From Callipepla californica brunnescens (Eukaryota; Chordata; Aves; Galliformes; Odontophoridae), in contig JALIRH010000001.1 in the NCBI GenBank assembly GCA_023055505.1, positions 9,302,467 to 9,366,466 on the forward strand: a stretch of DNA of 64,000 nt. The letters run 5' to 3'. The stretch's first letter is position 1; each line of letters begins with the position of its first letter. The notes below the pieces were generated by a model. The model was given only the letters and a program-made list of their open reading frames with translations. It was not told the origin of the DNA and ran no database searches. The position numbers and the translations under genes are program-made. Of this stretch, positions 24,715-61,400 are shown piece by piece.

Positions 24715-24860
24715 TACTGGAGGTGATGAACAGTTAGGAAGAAAGGAAGAGAGATGCCGAAAGGATGTTGTGAGGAAATTCATTAATCGGAGGGCAGTGA
24801 CACACTGGAAAATGTTGCCCAGGGAAGCTGTGGAGATACCACCCTCTGCAGTGCCTGTGC
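24715..24860 (+). mobile_element. CR1 LINE 3' fragment, forward orientation
   Basis: CR1-like: GAAATTCATTAATCGGAGGG, CAGTGACACACTGGAAAATG, TTGCCCAGGGAAGCTGTGGA. It ends about 180 bp before the PHF7-like start codon. Confidence 0.8.
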
Positions 24861-25038
24861 CCACCACCCCTGTGAGGCGGTGGCTGTGTTGTCACACTGG
24901 GTGGCAGGGTGTGGCCACTGAGACCCATGAGGCTTGGAGCAGAGTTAAGGCTGCGGGGCTCAGGCTGAGGATCAGTGCGGCCAGGTGAGGCGCGGAGAGA
25001 GCAGTGGTCTCTTGCAGTGCTCACTGTCGTTGGAAATC
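24861..25038 (+). promoter_or_regulatory. 5' flank of the PHF7-like gene
   Basis: GC-rich sequence immediately upstream of the start codon, likely holding promoter and 5' UTR. A CAG/GTGAGG at 24982-24990 resembles a donor site, but the nearest acceptor-like CTTGCAG is too close to make an intron. No TATA box is evident. Confidence 0.4.
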
Positions 25039-25081
25039 ATGCCCAAGAGGAAGTGGAATACCTCCTCCTTGCAGAAGACAG
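25039..25081 (+). CDS. PHF7-like coding exon 1
   Basis: 43 bp, MPKRKWNTSSLQKT plus one base. It is basic and probably a nuclear-localising N-terminus. The donor is GTGAGA at 25082. This ATG was chosen because it is in frame, the short basic leader fits the family, and the phase joins exon 2. Confidence 0.8.
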
Positions 25082-26607
25082 GTGAGAGCAAAGTGTCCCT
25101 GTGCACAGCTCCCGCCAACAGATATAGGATAGGGGTGATGGGCGTCTGCCTGAGGCTGGGAGCTGAGACTGGGGGAAGGGGCAGGCAGGGGACCTCCAGC
25201 CACTGCGGGGCAGAATCCCTCTGCTTCCTGGCAGCGGGGCCCAGCTTGGGCTGCGGCTGCTCACTGGTACCACTGGGCCTGCAATGGGAACTTTTCTTCC
25301 GCCACCAGCAGCCCTGCCCTCAGCCAGCACGGCAGGTGCAGAGCAGGACCCTGGCGACAGCCCTCAGGGACACCTGGCCCTGCAAAGATGCTCACCGCTG
25401 CTCGCATTTTGCTCTCTCCTCTCCAGCATGCGTGCTGTGTCACCAGAAACGTGTTGACCCGAACATCTGTGGGCACATACTTGGCATTTGTTGGATGTTC
25501 GCCCATGAGTTCTGCTTGGTGAGTTACCTCAAGGGCTCCTTCCAGATTCATGCCGGGGATGCACCTTCTTTTCTGTCTTCATGAGATCCTGCTCTTTTCT
25601 CTCCTACAGATTTTTGCCAACATCCTCTTTGCAGAAGACCCCTCAGGGGAGGATACTGTGGACGTCTCCCTTGATGACCTCACACGCAAGCTCAAGCAGG
25701 CCAACAGCAAGGTGAGGATCTGAACGGAGCAGGCAGATTTGTGCCAGCAGAGTCTCACACCTCTTAGCTCAGTCTGGACCCAAAGAAATCAATGGCAGCC
25801 AACCACCTGCAGGAGGAAGTCCCAGCACAGGAGATGAGCCCTGTCGGTCGGGCGGTTTTGTAGAGTGAGACCCAGCAGTGTGTACACCTGGGCCCTGACC
25901 AGAGCAATAGGCCTGGCCGTGGTGGCCCTGAGCTTGACGCTGATGGGGTGTTCTGCTCTTTCCAGCAATGCTTTGTTTGTGGCGAGTGGGGAGCTGCCAT
26001 CACATGCGCAGAGAGCGGCTGTGAACGGAGCTTCCATCTGCCCTGCGCCGTGGATGGTGAATGCAGCACCCAGTTCTTTGGAGAGCACAGGTAAGGGCTG
26101 TCAGCAGCAGCCAGGGCAGGGAGGAACCCGGAGCAACACCTCCCAGCATCCTGCCGGAGCCTGGGCTGGTGCCTGGGTCTCCTCCCCTGTCCTCTGCCCT
26201 CCTCGCAGCACTCTCACCGTGCCCATCCCTTCCATATTCCCCCAGGTCCTTCTGCTGGGAGCACCGCCCTCGACAGGCAGCAGTGACAGCTCCAGCAGAA
26301 GACACCAACTGTGCCGTGTGCCTTCAGCCTGTGGGGGATAGAGCGTCCTTCTACACCCTGGTGTGCCCAGCATGCACATGCACCTGGTTCCACCGGTGCT
26401 GCATCCAGGTAGGAGCCCTCCCCTCACCCCGCAGGCATGCTTGGTGCTAAGCAGCACCAGGCCCCGCTCACGCTCACACTGCTTGTGCTTCTCCTGCAGC
26501 AACAGGCCTTCACTGCTGGTACTACGTCCTTCCAGTGCCCCCGTTGTAAAGAAACTCTGTTCTGTAAAGAAATGTCCACCTTGGGGATCCAAATCCCAGA
26601 CAGATGA
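25039..26607 (+). CDS. PHF7/G2E3-family PHD-RING zinc finger protein, short form, six exons
   Basis: Nuclear zinc-finger protein of the PHF7/G2E3 family; human PHF7 is a histone-binding E3 ubiquitin ligase active in male germ cells (family knowledge). Exons 25039-25081, 25427-25518, 25610-25711, 25966-26090, 26246-26408 and 26500-26607 join in phase with GT-AG sites to 210 codons and a stop. Zinc ligands in order: C16/C19 with H41/C44 (pre-PHD), C81/C84, C93/C98, H103/C106, C124/H127 (PHD), then RING-like C143/C146, C161/C164, H170/C173, C188/C191. It is truncated relative to about 380-residue PHF7: the stop follows GIQIPDR, where homologues continue into a further PHD. Birds carry many PHF7-like copies, so this is probably one of that set. 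It is opposite in strand to the two flanking MAP kinases. No frame disruption is visible. Confidence 0.85.
25427..25518 (+). CDS. PHF7-like coding exon 2 (pre-PHD zinc knuckle)
   Basis: 92 bp, residues 15-45, with CVLC and AHEFCL as the C2HC knuckle of an extended PHD. The acceptor is CTCTCCAG and the donor GTGAGT. Confidence 0.85.
25610..25711 (+). CDS. PHF7-like coding exon 3 (linker)
   Basis: 102 bp, residues 46-79, beginning IFANILF and continuing as an acidic-then-basic linker to KLKQANSK. The acceptor is CTCCTACAG and the donor GTGAGG. Phase 0 at both ends. Confidence 0.85.
25966..26090 (+). CDS. PHF7-like coding exon 4 (PHD finger)
   Basis: 125 bp, residues 80-120 plus two bases. CFVCGEWGAAITC, then GCERSFHLPCA and CSTQFFGEH form the PHD core of the extended PHD. 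The acceptor is CTTTCCAG and the donor GTAAGG. Confidence 0.88.
26246..26408 (+). CDS. PHF7-like coding exon 5 (end of PHD, start of RING-like domain)
   Basis: 163 bp, residues 121-175. SFCWEHRP closes the extended PHD. NCAVCLQPV and CPACTCTWFHRCCIQ give the first three zinc-ligand pairs of the RING-like module. The acceptor is TTCCCCCAG and the donor GTAGGA. Confidence 0.88.
26500..26607 (+). CDS. PHF7-like coding exon 6 (end of RING-like domain, stop)
   Basis: 108 bp including TGA, residues 176-210. FQCPRCKE supplies the last zinc pair and the protein ends MSTLGIQIPDR. A poly(A) signal follows within 100 bp, so this is the natural terminal exon. Confidence 0.85.
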   Translation, partial: QQAFTAGTTSFQCPRCKETLFCKEMSTLGIQIPDR

Positions 26608-26702
26608 CTTGAAGTGCTTGGGTTCTCGGATGCCTTGCTTCTTCCTTCAGTGTTCTCTTGGGTTGTGTAACACACTGACCACAGTCTGCACAATTGATCT
26701 TG

Positions 26703-26708
26703 AATAAA
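26703..26708 (+). terminator. Poly(A) signal of the PHF7-like gene
   Basis: Canonical AATAAA 95 bp after the stop codon, giving a short 3' UTR. Confidence 0.8.
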
Positions 26709-26879
26709 ACCATGTTCCACTTTACCCCGCTTAATTTCCATTCTCTCAATTATCCTCTGTTTCAAATGCTGTACTTCCAAAATCACCCATAACAACACGT
26801 CCGACTAATAAGCTCAGAGGAACCTTCCATTAATTTCCTTTTTCCAGATGCCCTTCAGCCTCAGCATTCCTCCCTTAGG

Positions 26880-27225
26880 AGGAAAGGCTGTGACACCTGG
26901 CTCTGTTCAGCCTAGAGAAAAGAAGACTCAGAGGGGATCTGATCCACGTCTATAAATACCTAAGGAGTGGGAGGCAAAGGCACAAGGCTGAACTCTTCTC
27001 AGCAGTGTGTGGTGATAGGACGAAGGGAAATGGCCACAAACTGAAGCATAGGAAGTTCCTCCTCACAAATGTGTGTGGGAACTTCTTCACAGTGCATTGA
27101 TGGAGCACTGGCACAGGCTGCACAGAGAGGTGGTGGAGTCTCCTTTTCTGGAGACGTTCCAGACCCACCTGGATGTCTACTGGTGCAGCCTGGGCTAGGG
27201 AGCTGCTTTGGCAGGGGGCAAAAGA
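26880..27225 (+). mobile_element. CR1 LINE 3' fragment, forward orientation
   Basis: CR1 in order: TGTTCAGCCTAGAGAAAAG, CAGAGGGGATCTGATCCACG, TATAAATACCTAAGGAGTGG, CACAGAGAGGTGGTGGAGTC, GGGCTAGGGAGCTGCTTTGG. It lies 170 bp beyond the poly(A) signal of the PHF7-like gene. Confidence 0.92.
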
Positions 27226-27247
27226 AACAAGCAGCTCCTTCAAAGGG

Positions 27248-28344
27248 GTTTCGCATTGCTCACCAGTCAGAGATTCCTGAGCAATCCAGCAATTACAGGT
27301 GTAGCTAAGATTGGTAGTTAAATATTTTGTCACTACACTTAAATGGTGTCATTTTTAATAGATTGATCTCTGAGCAGGTTGTGAGAGTTGGAGAGGTGAA
27401 TGTCTGCGTGCTTTTTATTATCCAGGAGCACATGTGACAGGAAGAAGGAAGGAAGAAGCTTTTCTATTGACTGCTCCCCACCTCTGCCAAATGTACTTCT
27501 TTTTTATTTTGGCCAATATTCTGTCCTTGAAACAGCTGTCCTCCTGTTCCTGGGGTGAGCGTGTCAGACCTTGCAGTGAACCAATCCACCTCCTCTTTTC
27601 CTTTCTTCTGTGCCAAATAAAAACATACCGAGAGCATTAATGGGAATTCTGCAACAGTGCTGTCTAATTGATAGGTCTTGACCTACTGTGGCATGACATT
27701 TTTTCATACACCAGTGTTGATGACCTAGACTTCTAATTGACTGTTTTTTTCCTATAAATTCCTAAATTCATTACTAACCCTGCTCTTTCATACTTTTATG
27801 GCCACAAAGTTCCAGGAGGAGGAAATTCTGTGTATTATGGCAAGTGATGGCCTGTTAGGCTGTGCTGTTCCCCTAACCCATCCCCAGTTTTTCTTTCACT
27901 CAGCACATGTGTAAATTAGAGATGCTGCTGAGGTAGCTTAAAAATGAAGATGCAGATTTTAAAGGACACGTAGCCTGTACTTGAGCGTGTCAAAAGATTG
28001 AGCTGGATGTTAAAGACTCGTTTTTCCTTTTGCAAGACTTCCAATGACAGAATTACTAGACTTGGAGTTGCACTTAACACTGATTAAAGTGAAGTAATGA
28101 ATACGAGAGGTAATTTCAGTTAAGTAGGTAGTGAGATAACAAGCTCTAGTGACTGAAAGCCGAAATTAGGTAAATTTAGATTAGAAGTTAAATTGCTAAC
28201 AATGACAGTAATTAACCAGCAAGAGCCCTCAGAGGGCTGTGATGTTTTCCTTCACTGGAAATGTGAGTAGCTGAGGCACAGCTGTGTTGTTTAGATGTGT
28301 TTTGCTGACAATTAATTCTGTGCTTTGCAAGTCAAAGATAACGA
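27248..28344. other. Intergenic stretch, no gene recognised
   Basis: AT-rich noncoding sequence. Its right part (about 28085-28344) is dense in homeodomain- and GATA-like motifs and looks constrained (see findings). No exon-like open frame with splice sites is seen. Confidence 0.55.
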
Positions 28345-29090
28345 GCACCATCAATTACATGCAGCACCAAGGACAAGTCCTGCCTGACCAACCTTCCATG
28401 ATGGTGTAACTGCATCAGTGGACAAGGGCAGTACTACTGATGTCGTCCATCTGGACTTCAGGAAGGCCTTTGACACGGTAGCCCACATGAGCCAACAATG
28501 GGTCCTCGCAGCCCAGAAAGCCAACTGCATCCTTGGCTGCATCAAAAGAAGCACGGCCAGCAGGGCAAGCAAGGTGGTCCTGTGCTGGTGAGACCTCATC
28601 TGGAGTACTGTGTCCAGATGTGAGTTCTCAGTAGAGGAAGGATGTGGACCTGGTGGAGAGCGTCCAGAGAAGGGCCACAAAAATGATTCAAGGGAAAGAT
28701 CACCTCCCTTACAAGGACAGGCCGAGAGAACTGGGGCTGCTCAGCCTGGAGAAGGCTCCAAGGTGACCTGATAGCACTCTTTCGGTATCTAAAGGGGTAA
28801 GGAAGAAGGGGTGGACTCTTTAGCAGGGTGTGGTGTGATATGATGAGGGGAAATGGTTTCAAACTCAAAGAGAGGAGATTTAGATTGGACATAAGGAAAA
28901 AGTTTTTGACGATAAGGGTGGTGAGGCACTGGAACAGGTTGCCCAGAGAAGCAGTGAAAGGCCTGTCCCTGGAAACATGCAAGGCCAGGCTGGACATGGC
29001 TCTGAGCAACCTGCTCTAGCTGTACGTGTCCCTATTCATTGCAGGGTAGGTGGCCTTTGAAGATCCCTTCCCACTCAAGCAATTTATGAT
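28345..29090 (+). mobile_element. CR1 LINE copy with internal deletion, forward orientation
   Basis: The longest CR1 here. Its left part keeps a reverse-transcriptase segment ([11 protein letters not shown], about 28446-28480). Sequence then jumps to the 3' region (GAGACCTCATCTGGAGTACT, AGAGAAGGGCCACAAAAATG, GCTCAGCCTGGAGAAGG, CTGGAACAGGTTGCCCAGAG), so much of the RT C-terminal region is missing. It is not coding-competent. Confidence 0.9.
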
Positions 29091-30409
29091 CATTTATTGT
29101 GGACAACCTAGAGCGTTTCCTGCAAATGTACGTGCACTATATAGAGAACACACAAAAGCATGCTTATAATAAAAGTGGTGTCAGGAGACTGAAAAAAAAC
29201 CACAGTTAAACCCACTATGAAAAGTTGTGCAGTTAAAATCTGGGCCACGTAAACAATTCCTGTACTAAACACATTTTTTTAAATCAAAAATGCCAAACTG
29301 AAATCCTTAATTTTGTTTTTGCACACTCTTTACATTTAGTTCTAGGTGATCATACAGCTGGGAAAGACCCTAATAGAGATATTTACCTCTCTTTGCCTGC
29401 TGCTGTTGGTGGACAGATGCTTTTTTCCATCTGTGTTCAGTTGATAAGCGTTACGAGTACTAAGCCGTCCACGTTTCGGTCTCAGCAGGCTGCTGCCTTT
29501 CCAATTACCCCGTCCTGCTGTTGTCAACTGATAAACTTAACCACGTCGCATTCCCACATTTCCACGAGGGAGTCTGCTACCTGTTGTAGGAAAAATAGGT
29601 TAATTAGTGGCTTTGGAGGTCAAAGAAATGGCCTTGATTTGGGAAACGGAGGAAAAAAAATGTCTTTCACGTGACCATTTTTCTCGACATTACTATGAGG
29701 TAATGATTTATGAGTTTTGACAGTACCTCATTAAAAATAGCTGAGCTCCTGTTATCCATTACTGTCACCTCTGATTAGTTTGCGCGTGGCTATGACTGTA
29801 TCCTTCCTACATATTTTATCTCCTAGGAAAAAAAAAAATCACATCTGTGAATGGAAAATAGAATATAATTTTGTTTGGTATCTTAACTTCCCAGTTAAGG
29901 AAGACACAGAGATGCCAGCAGAACGAATTTGGGATGTGATTAAAAAACTCTGTCTTCCTGCTTAACCAGATACGAGAAGCAGAGATCGTCTGCTGTTTGC
30001 CTACCATGGAGTTCTACTCGTTCTTCTGAAACATTTGGTGCTGGCCATCCCCATAGCTAGGAAACCAGATTAAACAGATGATGGGACAAATCCCACACTA
30101 AATTCATTATCGTTTGCTGCAGAGGGTTGCCATGAAATGCTCTGTGTCCTTGCCCTTCCAGCTGGAAAACAGTTGTGGACCAGGTGAGCAAGCTCAGCAT
30201 AAGATTTCATGGAAAATAAAGCACAGAAGTGTGTTTCTGTTAAGTGGTAAACAGGTAAATGAAAGAAAGAAATGTGTGAGACGTGCCTGAGTTATGGTTT
30301 TCTCAAGAGCTCTCAGTGAACCCAAGCAATGTCAGTACGCTTTGAAGCAATTCTGAATACAAATTGCTGCATTCCAGGGAATGCTGGTATTAGCTAATGG
30401 GCACTGACA
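29091..30409. other. Intergenic stretch, no gene recognised
   Basis: No exons recognised. The block 29590-29810 looks like possible regulatory DNA and contains a MEF2-type site at 29731-29740. Confidence 0.55.
29731..29740 (+). promoter_or_regulatory. MEF2-type site
   Basis: TTAAAAATAG fits the YTAWWWWTAR consensus. It sits in AT-rich sequence between MAPK12 and MAPK11. Such sites also occur by chance, so function is only a suggestion. Confidence 0.35.
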
Positions 30410-30690
30410 GGAGTCACAGGGTCATGGAATGGCCTGGGTTGGAAGGGACCCCAAGCGCCATCGAGCTCCAACCCCCCTATCTCAGGCAGGGCTGCACATC
30501 CTAGAGCACGCTGCCCAGGGCCCACCCAACCTTGAACACCTCCAGGGATGGGGCACCCACAGTCTCTCAGAGCAGCCTGTTCCAGCACTCTCTGTAAAGA
30601 ACTTCCCCCTCACATCTAACATAAATCTCCCTTCCTTTAGTATAAAACCATTCCTCCTTGTCCTATCACTATCTACCAGTGTAAAGCACA
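30410..30690 (-). mobile_element. CR1 LINE 3' fragment, reverse orientation
   Basis: Inverted CR1: TGGAATGGCCTGGGTTGGAA, GGGACCCCAAGCGCCATCGA, ACCTCCAGGGATGGGGCACC, CAGCCTGTTCCAGCACTCTC, AACTTCCCCCTCACATCTAA. It lies about 900 bp beyond the MAPK11 3' end. Confidence 0.92.
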
Positions 30691-31584
30691 AACGAGGAGC
30701 AAGTTTTTTTAGGTGGAACGATGAATTCTATTTCTCAAAGAAGACAGAAGTGCTATATCAGGTGTCTTTGAAAAATAAAAGTTCTCGGACTTGATTTTTT
30801 CTCTCTGTTTATTAAGAAAAATCTTTTTACATAGAAAAGATACAGAGGAAGGTAAACAAATGCAGTAGAATTCATTGTCTCCAGTAATAGCTTACATCTG
30901 GATCTTAATGACACAAGTTGAAGAAATCCTAAGTAATATAAAAAGCCACCTCCAGAATGAGACTTCGACAGTGAGAACGAGACACAAAGAGGAACACTGA
31001 GTAGTTTGTGTGACCGGGCTCACTAGTACATGAGAAACACACAGCCATTGTCACGGGAGGCCTTATGCCAAAGGATATTCCCATCCTGGTGCTGTGCCTT
31101 CCGTTGGGAAAGGAGGAGATAAATTAATTATTTAATACAACTCAGTATGTAGCCTGCCCTGCAATTCATTATGAATGTTTTACCCAAGATGGAAAGCCTT
31201 TTCAATTTTGCTTGAAAAGCAAATCTGTCAACGTGCCTACTTTGTTCTTCACAAACCTGCAGTCTGTTCTTAACTCATTCTGTCTCGTCTTCCAGCGGCA
31301 ATCTGTGGGCTATTTTCTCACTGAAGGAAAATACAATAATAGGGAATATCGAGTTCCAAGTGTCGAACGGGACCGGGTATCCTCACACTCAGATCTGTGA
31401 CAGCCCTGGCTGACGTCTGCAGAACACCTCAGAACTGTGCTCCAAGACCAGCAGCCCTCCACCACAGACGTGGCTAGGAGCACCATCAGCAGCTCCAGTG
31501 GTCTCACAAACTGGCACTGCGGAGTGAAGATACGTAAAGGAAAATAACGAGGACAGACACTTTAATGGCAACAGAAGACAAAGA
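30691..31584. other. Intergenic stretch beyond the MAPK11 3' end
   Basis: Nothing coding recognised. A second minus-strand AATAAA lies near 30808, and a distal poly(A) site there cannot be excluded. Confidence 0.5.
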
Positions 31585-31590
31585 TTTATT
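31585..31590 (-). terminator. MAPK11: Probable MAPK11 poly(A) signal
   Basis: Minus-strand AATAAA (TTTATT on the plus strand), giving a 3' UTR of about 570-590 bp after the stop at 32156. Confidence 0.55.
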
Positions 31591-32155
31591 TTTTACTGAC
31601 TTGCAACTGGTGCTAGGTCGTTCGAGAGACATCTAGTAAATCTGTCAGACCACCACAGACAGGACTACGTGTGTATATTCTGTCTATCTCGCTACCACAC
31701 CCTCTCTTCATAAAGGCACTAACTATAAATAAAATGAAAACGGACAAAGTAATGCCAGGAAAGAAAAAAAAAAAGGATTGCTTGTATGGAATTCCGTGTT
31801 TATGTTTATGTATACATTCATGCGTTAAATGCACAATTTTAAAATGAATTTGAAACATCACCTTCATTTTGGCAGCACGACTGAGAAAATGGAACATGCA
31901 GAAAACACCGTTAAACAGAACTCAGTGCATCATTGTGTCAGAACAGAGCGGCTCTTTATCACCCTTTGTGAACTGGGAGTACATTCATAAGACAAGGCAA
32001 GAAAACCTCGAAACAGACAACACCTGGCTTCTGGATAACGCATCTGCTTTTCCACGTCTTCTCCAGTGTCTTTGGATGGCGGAATCTACGTCTGAACACA
32101 GGTTATATTCTAACAGTCCTCATAGCACAGCAAGGCAAACCACAGCTGCCGGTGC
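31591..32155 (-). other. MAPK11: MAPK11 3' UTR (predicted)
   Basis: Sequence between the MAPK11 stop codon and the first good poly(A) signal. No coding signal. Confidence 0.55.
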
Positions 32156-58137
<25,982 letters not shown>

Positions 58138-58273
58138 TGTGGCGGAGCCGCCGCCGGTAAAGGCAGCAGCAGCGGCGGCCGCCCCTCAGCCGGGGCGGGG
58201 AGCGGGAGCGAGGCGGGCACGGCCGGCGCCGGCGGGAGGAGGGACCGCCAGGGGAAGGGGAGGGGAAGGCGGC

Positions 58274-58293
58274 GGGCCGGGCCGGGCCGGGGG
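58274..58293 (+). repeat. Tandem GGGCC run with G-quadruplex potential
   Basis: Four G-tracts (58274-58276, 58279-58281, 58284-58286, 58289-58293) separated by CC, about 140 bp upstream of the MAPK11 start codon and on the strand opposite to the transcript. Confidence 0.85.
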
Positions 58294-58450
58294 CTGAGCA
58301 CGGCGGGGAGGGGCTGCGGTGCGGCCCCGGGCACGGAGTGCTGCTCCGGACCGCTGCCAAGGAGCTCGTGCAGGCAGAGGAGCGCCTGGGACCTGGGACT
58401 GCCCCGCCGGCATCGCCTCGCTGCGCCGTCGGGGAACGCTGAGGCCGTGA

Positions 58451-61400
58451 GGACGGCGGCACGAGTCCTGGAAACCGCACGCAGCCTGCTTGCCCCAGGC
58501 AGCGGTGGGCATCGCTCTGCTTCTGCCTCTGAACCAGCGCGGAATGCAGATCCTCTCCTTTCAGAACCTCACTGAAGTCCGCTGCGTTCCTATACCATGA
58601 GTCTCTCGCGTTGCCCCAAGGATGATCGGCCCCTTGGCAGGATGTCACCTTGGGCAGCCGGAATACGTAGACATGAGTAACTGCTAGCGTGATGGCTTTG
58701 ATGGGTGCCCCAAGCGTCCTACAGTTCAGGTTCCAGCCTTGAAAGCCCCAGACCGCATTGCATTACTGGGCTTCTGTAGCCCAAGTGAACAGTACCAGCA
58801 AGTCTGGCACTTGCTCAGTGCGTTCCACGTTAAGAAATGAGTGGCTGCCATTAGTGAGGCCATGTGGAACCATCCACCTGCGGGCACTCAGTGCTCCTAC
58901 AGCCACTGTTTGTCCTCATTTCCCCCTGCTCCAGCACCACAAACATCTCTGCTCTTCTACAAAGCCCACTCCTTGATCCCACCTGAATTTCTGTGCTGAG
59001 GACACAGAGTAAATGGTAAACAACATACCTATGTGACTTATCTTTCTTGGTACCACCGTTCTGAATTTTAAAATCAGAGTAACAGTGCAGTCCCTCTGTA
59101 CCAAAGCAGGAAGAAGTGCTTTCTTCCCACCCTTTTGAAGATGGACAAAATCTTTCACAATGCCAAAAAATGAAGTAAATAATCGTACTTGCTGACTTTA
59201 ATCTGTCTCTTGCAGCATGTTGGCCTCTGGCCTTCACCCACTCACCACGTGTTAGATTGCTTCTTGCTAACTCCAGCAACAATTTATGGATATCTATCCG
59301 TATCTGCCCCAGCTTCTAATCATGCAGTTCCCGCAGGAGCCAATTTTCCATCTGCTTGATATTTACAGTCTCTCTCAATTTCCTGTCTTCTATGAACTTC
59401 TGTCAGATATTTGTATCGCAAACATTACAGGGAGATTGCGTTTGATTACCTTGTTTTATTGGATACTACATATATGATATTCTTTTCCATGTAACAAGGG
59501 AGATATTAGAAAACATACCCACGGAATGAACCACCTTTATAGCACAAATAAGCACCTGCTCACCCTCCATCGTGAGTTATACTGACATTTCTATTCAGTA
59601 AGATTAAGTGACTTGTTTCTTTTTACCAAGACCTTGTGAAATCCATGAGCTAAAATCTATATGTGATAAAAACAGCCCACATCGGAGGACAGCACACGTG
59701 AGCGGCCTGGGAGCCAGACAGGTGTGGGTCCCTGCACAGCTCCTGTAAGGCCAGCCCTGTGGCAGGAGGAAGAAGTAGCGGAGGAGGTTCTGCAGAGGAT
59801 CTCTCACAGAGCCTGGGGATGCCCACCGGTAGATTTCACCACCCGAAAGGAATGGCAGTGAAATAAAACTGAGAACATCATGAAGATCGTTCCTATCCTG
59901 CTTCTTTTGAAAATAATAACCGACACGTTAAGAAACAAGAAACTGATCAAAGAACACTTTACTGTGAACAATAAGACATTGTGACAATTAGCTATAGTGC
60001 TAGTTTTATTTTCAGGTTCTTGTGCACTTCTGAAACCATGTCTACAAATACGCAATTATAGCATGGGAAAGCTGTCACTGTTTATAATGACATGAAGATG
60101 AAGTACAGGCAGCAGGAGAGGCTTAATGGGGCTCTCTGTAAATAGCAAGTCAATCATTAGCTGATCCTAATACATCAGTTTGCATGAGATTGCTTTGCAA
60201 GAGATTGCATATTTCTGTTACTGAATTACAAAGACACTTGTTGCATTTGCCTGCCAGGTTGTATCAACCGTATTTCTATTAACACCAGCTTGCCTTGCCC
60301 TTTGCCAGGAAATACCTGTTTGGTAACCCTGTATACCACCCAAGCTGATTCGGATAAATTGCTCCAGTCCTGGACTGCTGTATCATGCTGCAACTTAAAT
60401 ATTTAACCTGGAGCTTCATGTTGCTAGCACAGCAAGGGCCTTGCTTTGAAGAAGGCTGTTAAAATGTAGCTGCTCATTTTAGACCTCAAGTTTGATTATG
60501 GAAAATCCAGGTCTCCTATGAGAGAGTACAAAACCTGCTGAGGAATCCTGCCATCAACTGAAGGTTCTAAAAAATCTAGATTATATCATGCTAATGACAG
60601 GGCAAGTGTAGGGCTTCATCATTTCTGAGGAGATGGATTCTAGCTTGGACTGTCAGTGTTGAGGCTTTGTTTCTGTCTCCCACATTTTCCGTGTTAAATG
60701 GGCTTGATCCTTTGGTACCTCGGTGCCACCTTTCCATTTATGAACGGAGACTCAGATTGTTTTCCTAGCTTAAAGATAAATATTTGCAGTATCGATATTG
60801 CCTCAGATAATAATGGCACTCATGCTATCTATGATTTTGCAGACGCTGATAACACTATTTTTCAAATATTCCTTTCATGCGCTGTGGACACAGGGTGGGA
60901 GATTTTTCTCATATCCATTCAAATGAATGTAACCAGAAAAGATGGAGCAGCCTCCTTTACCCAACCCTAACAGCGAACTGCATCGCAGCCTCCTGCAGCT
61001 TGCCAGTACGTGGTGCCCGTGTTTTCTTCACCCAGGAGCAACATATGGGTATTAATCTAAGCTCATACTGATATTGGATTTCAGTGCGACTGGGACAGCG
61101 AACATGCTAGCAACCGGCGTCACAGGTCTCCAGAGTGAATTTAATCAAATATAATATCCTGCTCTGTCATGTCAACAAGGGCATTGCAGCGTATGTATTT
61201 TCAGAACAAAGCCACAATTGTGAAACAACAACAACAACAAAAACACAGATTTAACTTTAAAATAATTCCTAATTTAGTAAAAAAAGGTCCAGATATAATG
61301 AGGCAAGACTGAAATGGGGCATTAGTATATGGCCTGTGTTTTGCTTTGTCTTTCTCTGGCAATCCATGTAATTATGCTGTCTTGTGTCTCACAACTCCAT

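Noticed and set aside
24985..25584. 199-codon plus frame at the PHF7-like gene
   Set aside because: It reads through introns 1 and 2 of the PHF7-like gene and starts upstream of it. The spliced model gives zinc-finger homology in every exon.
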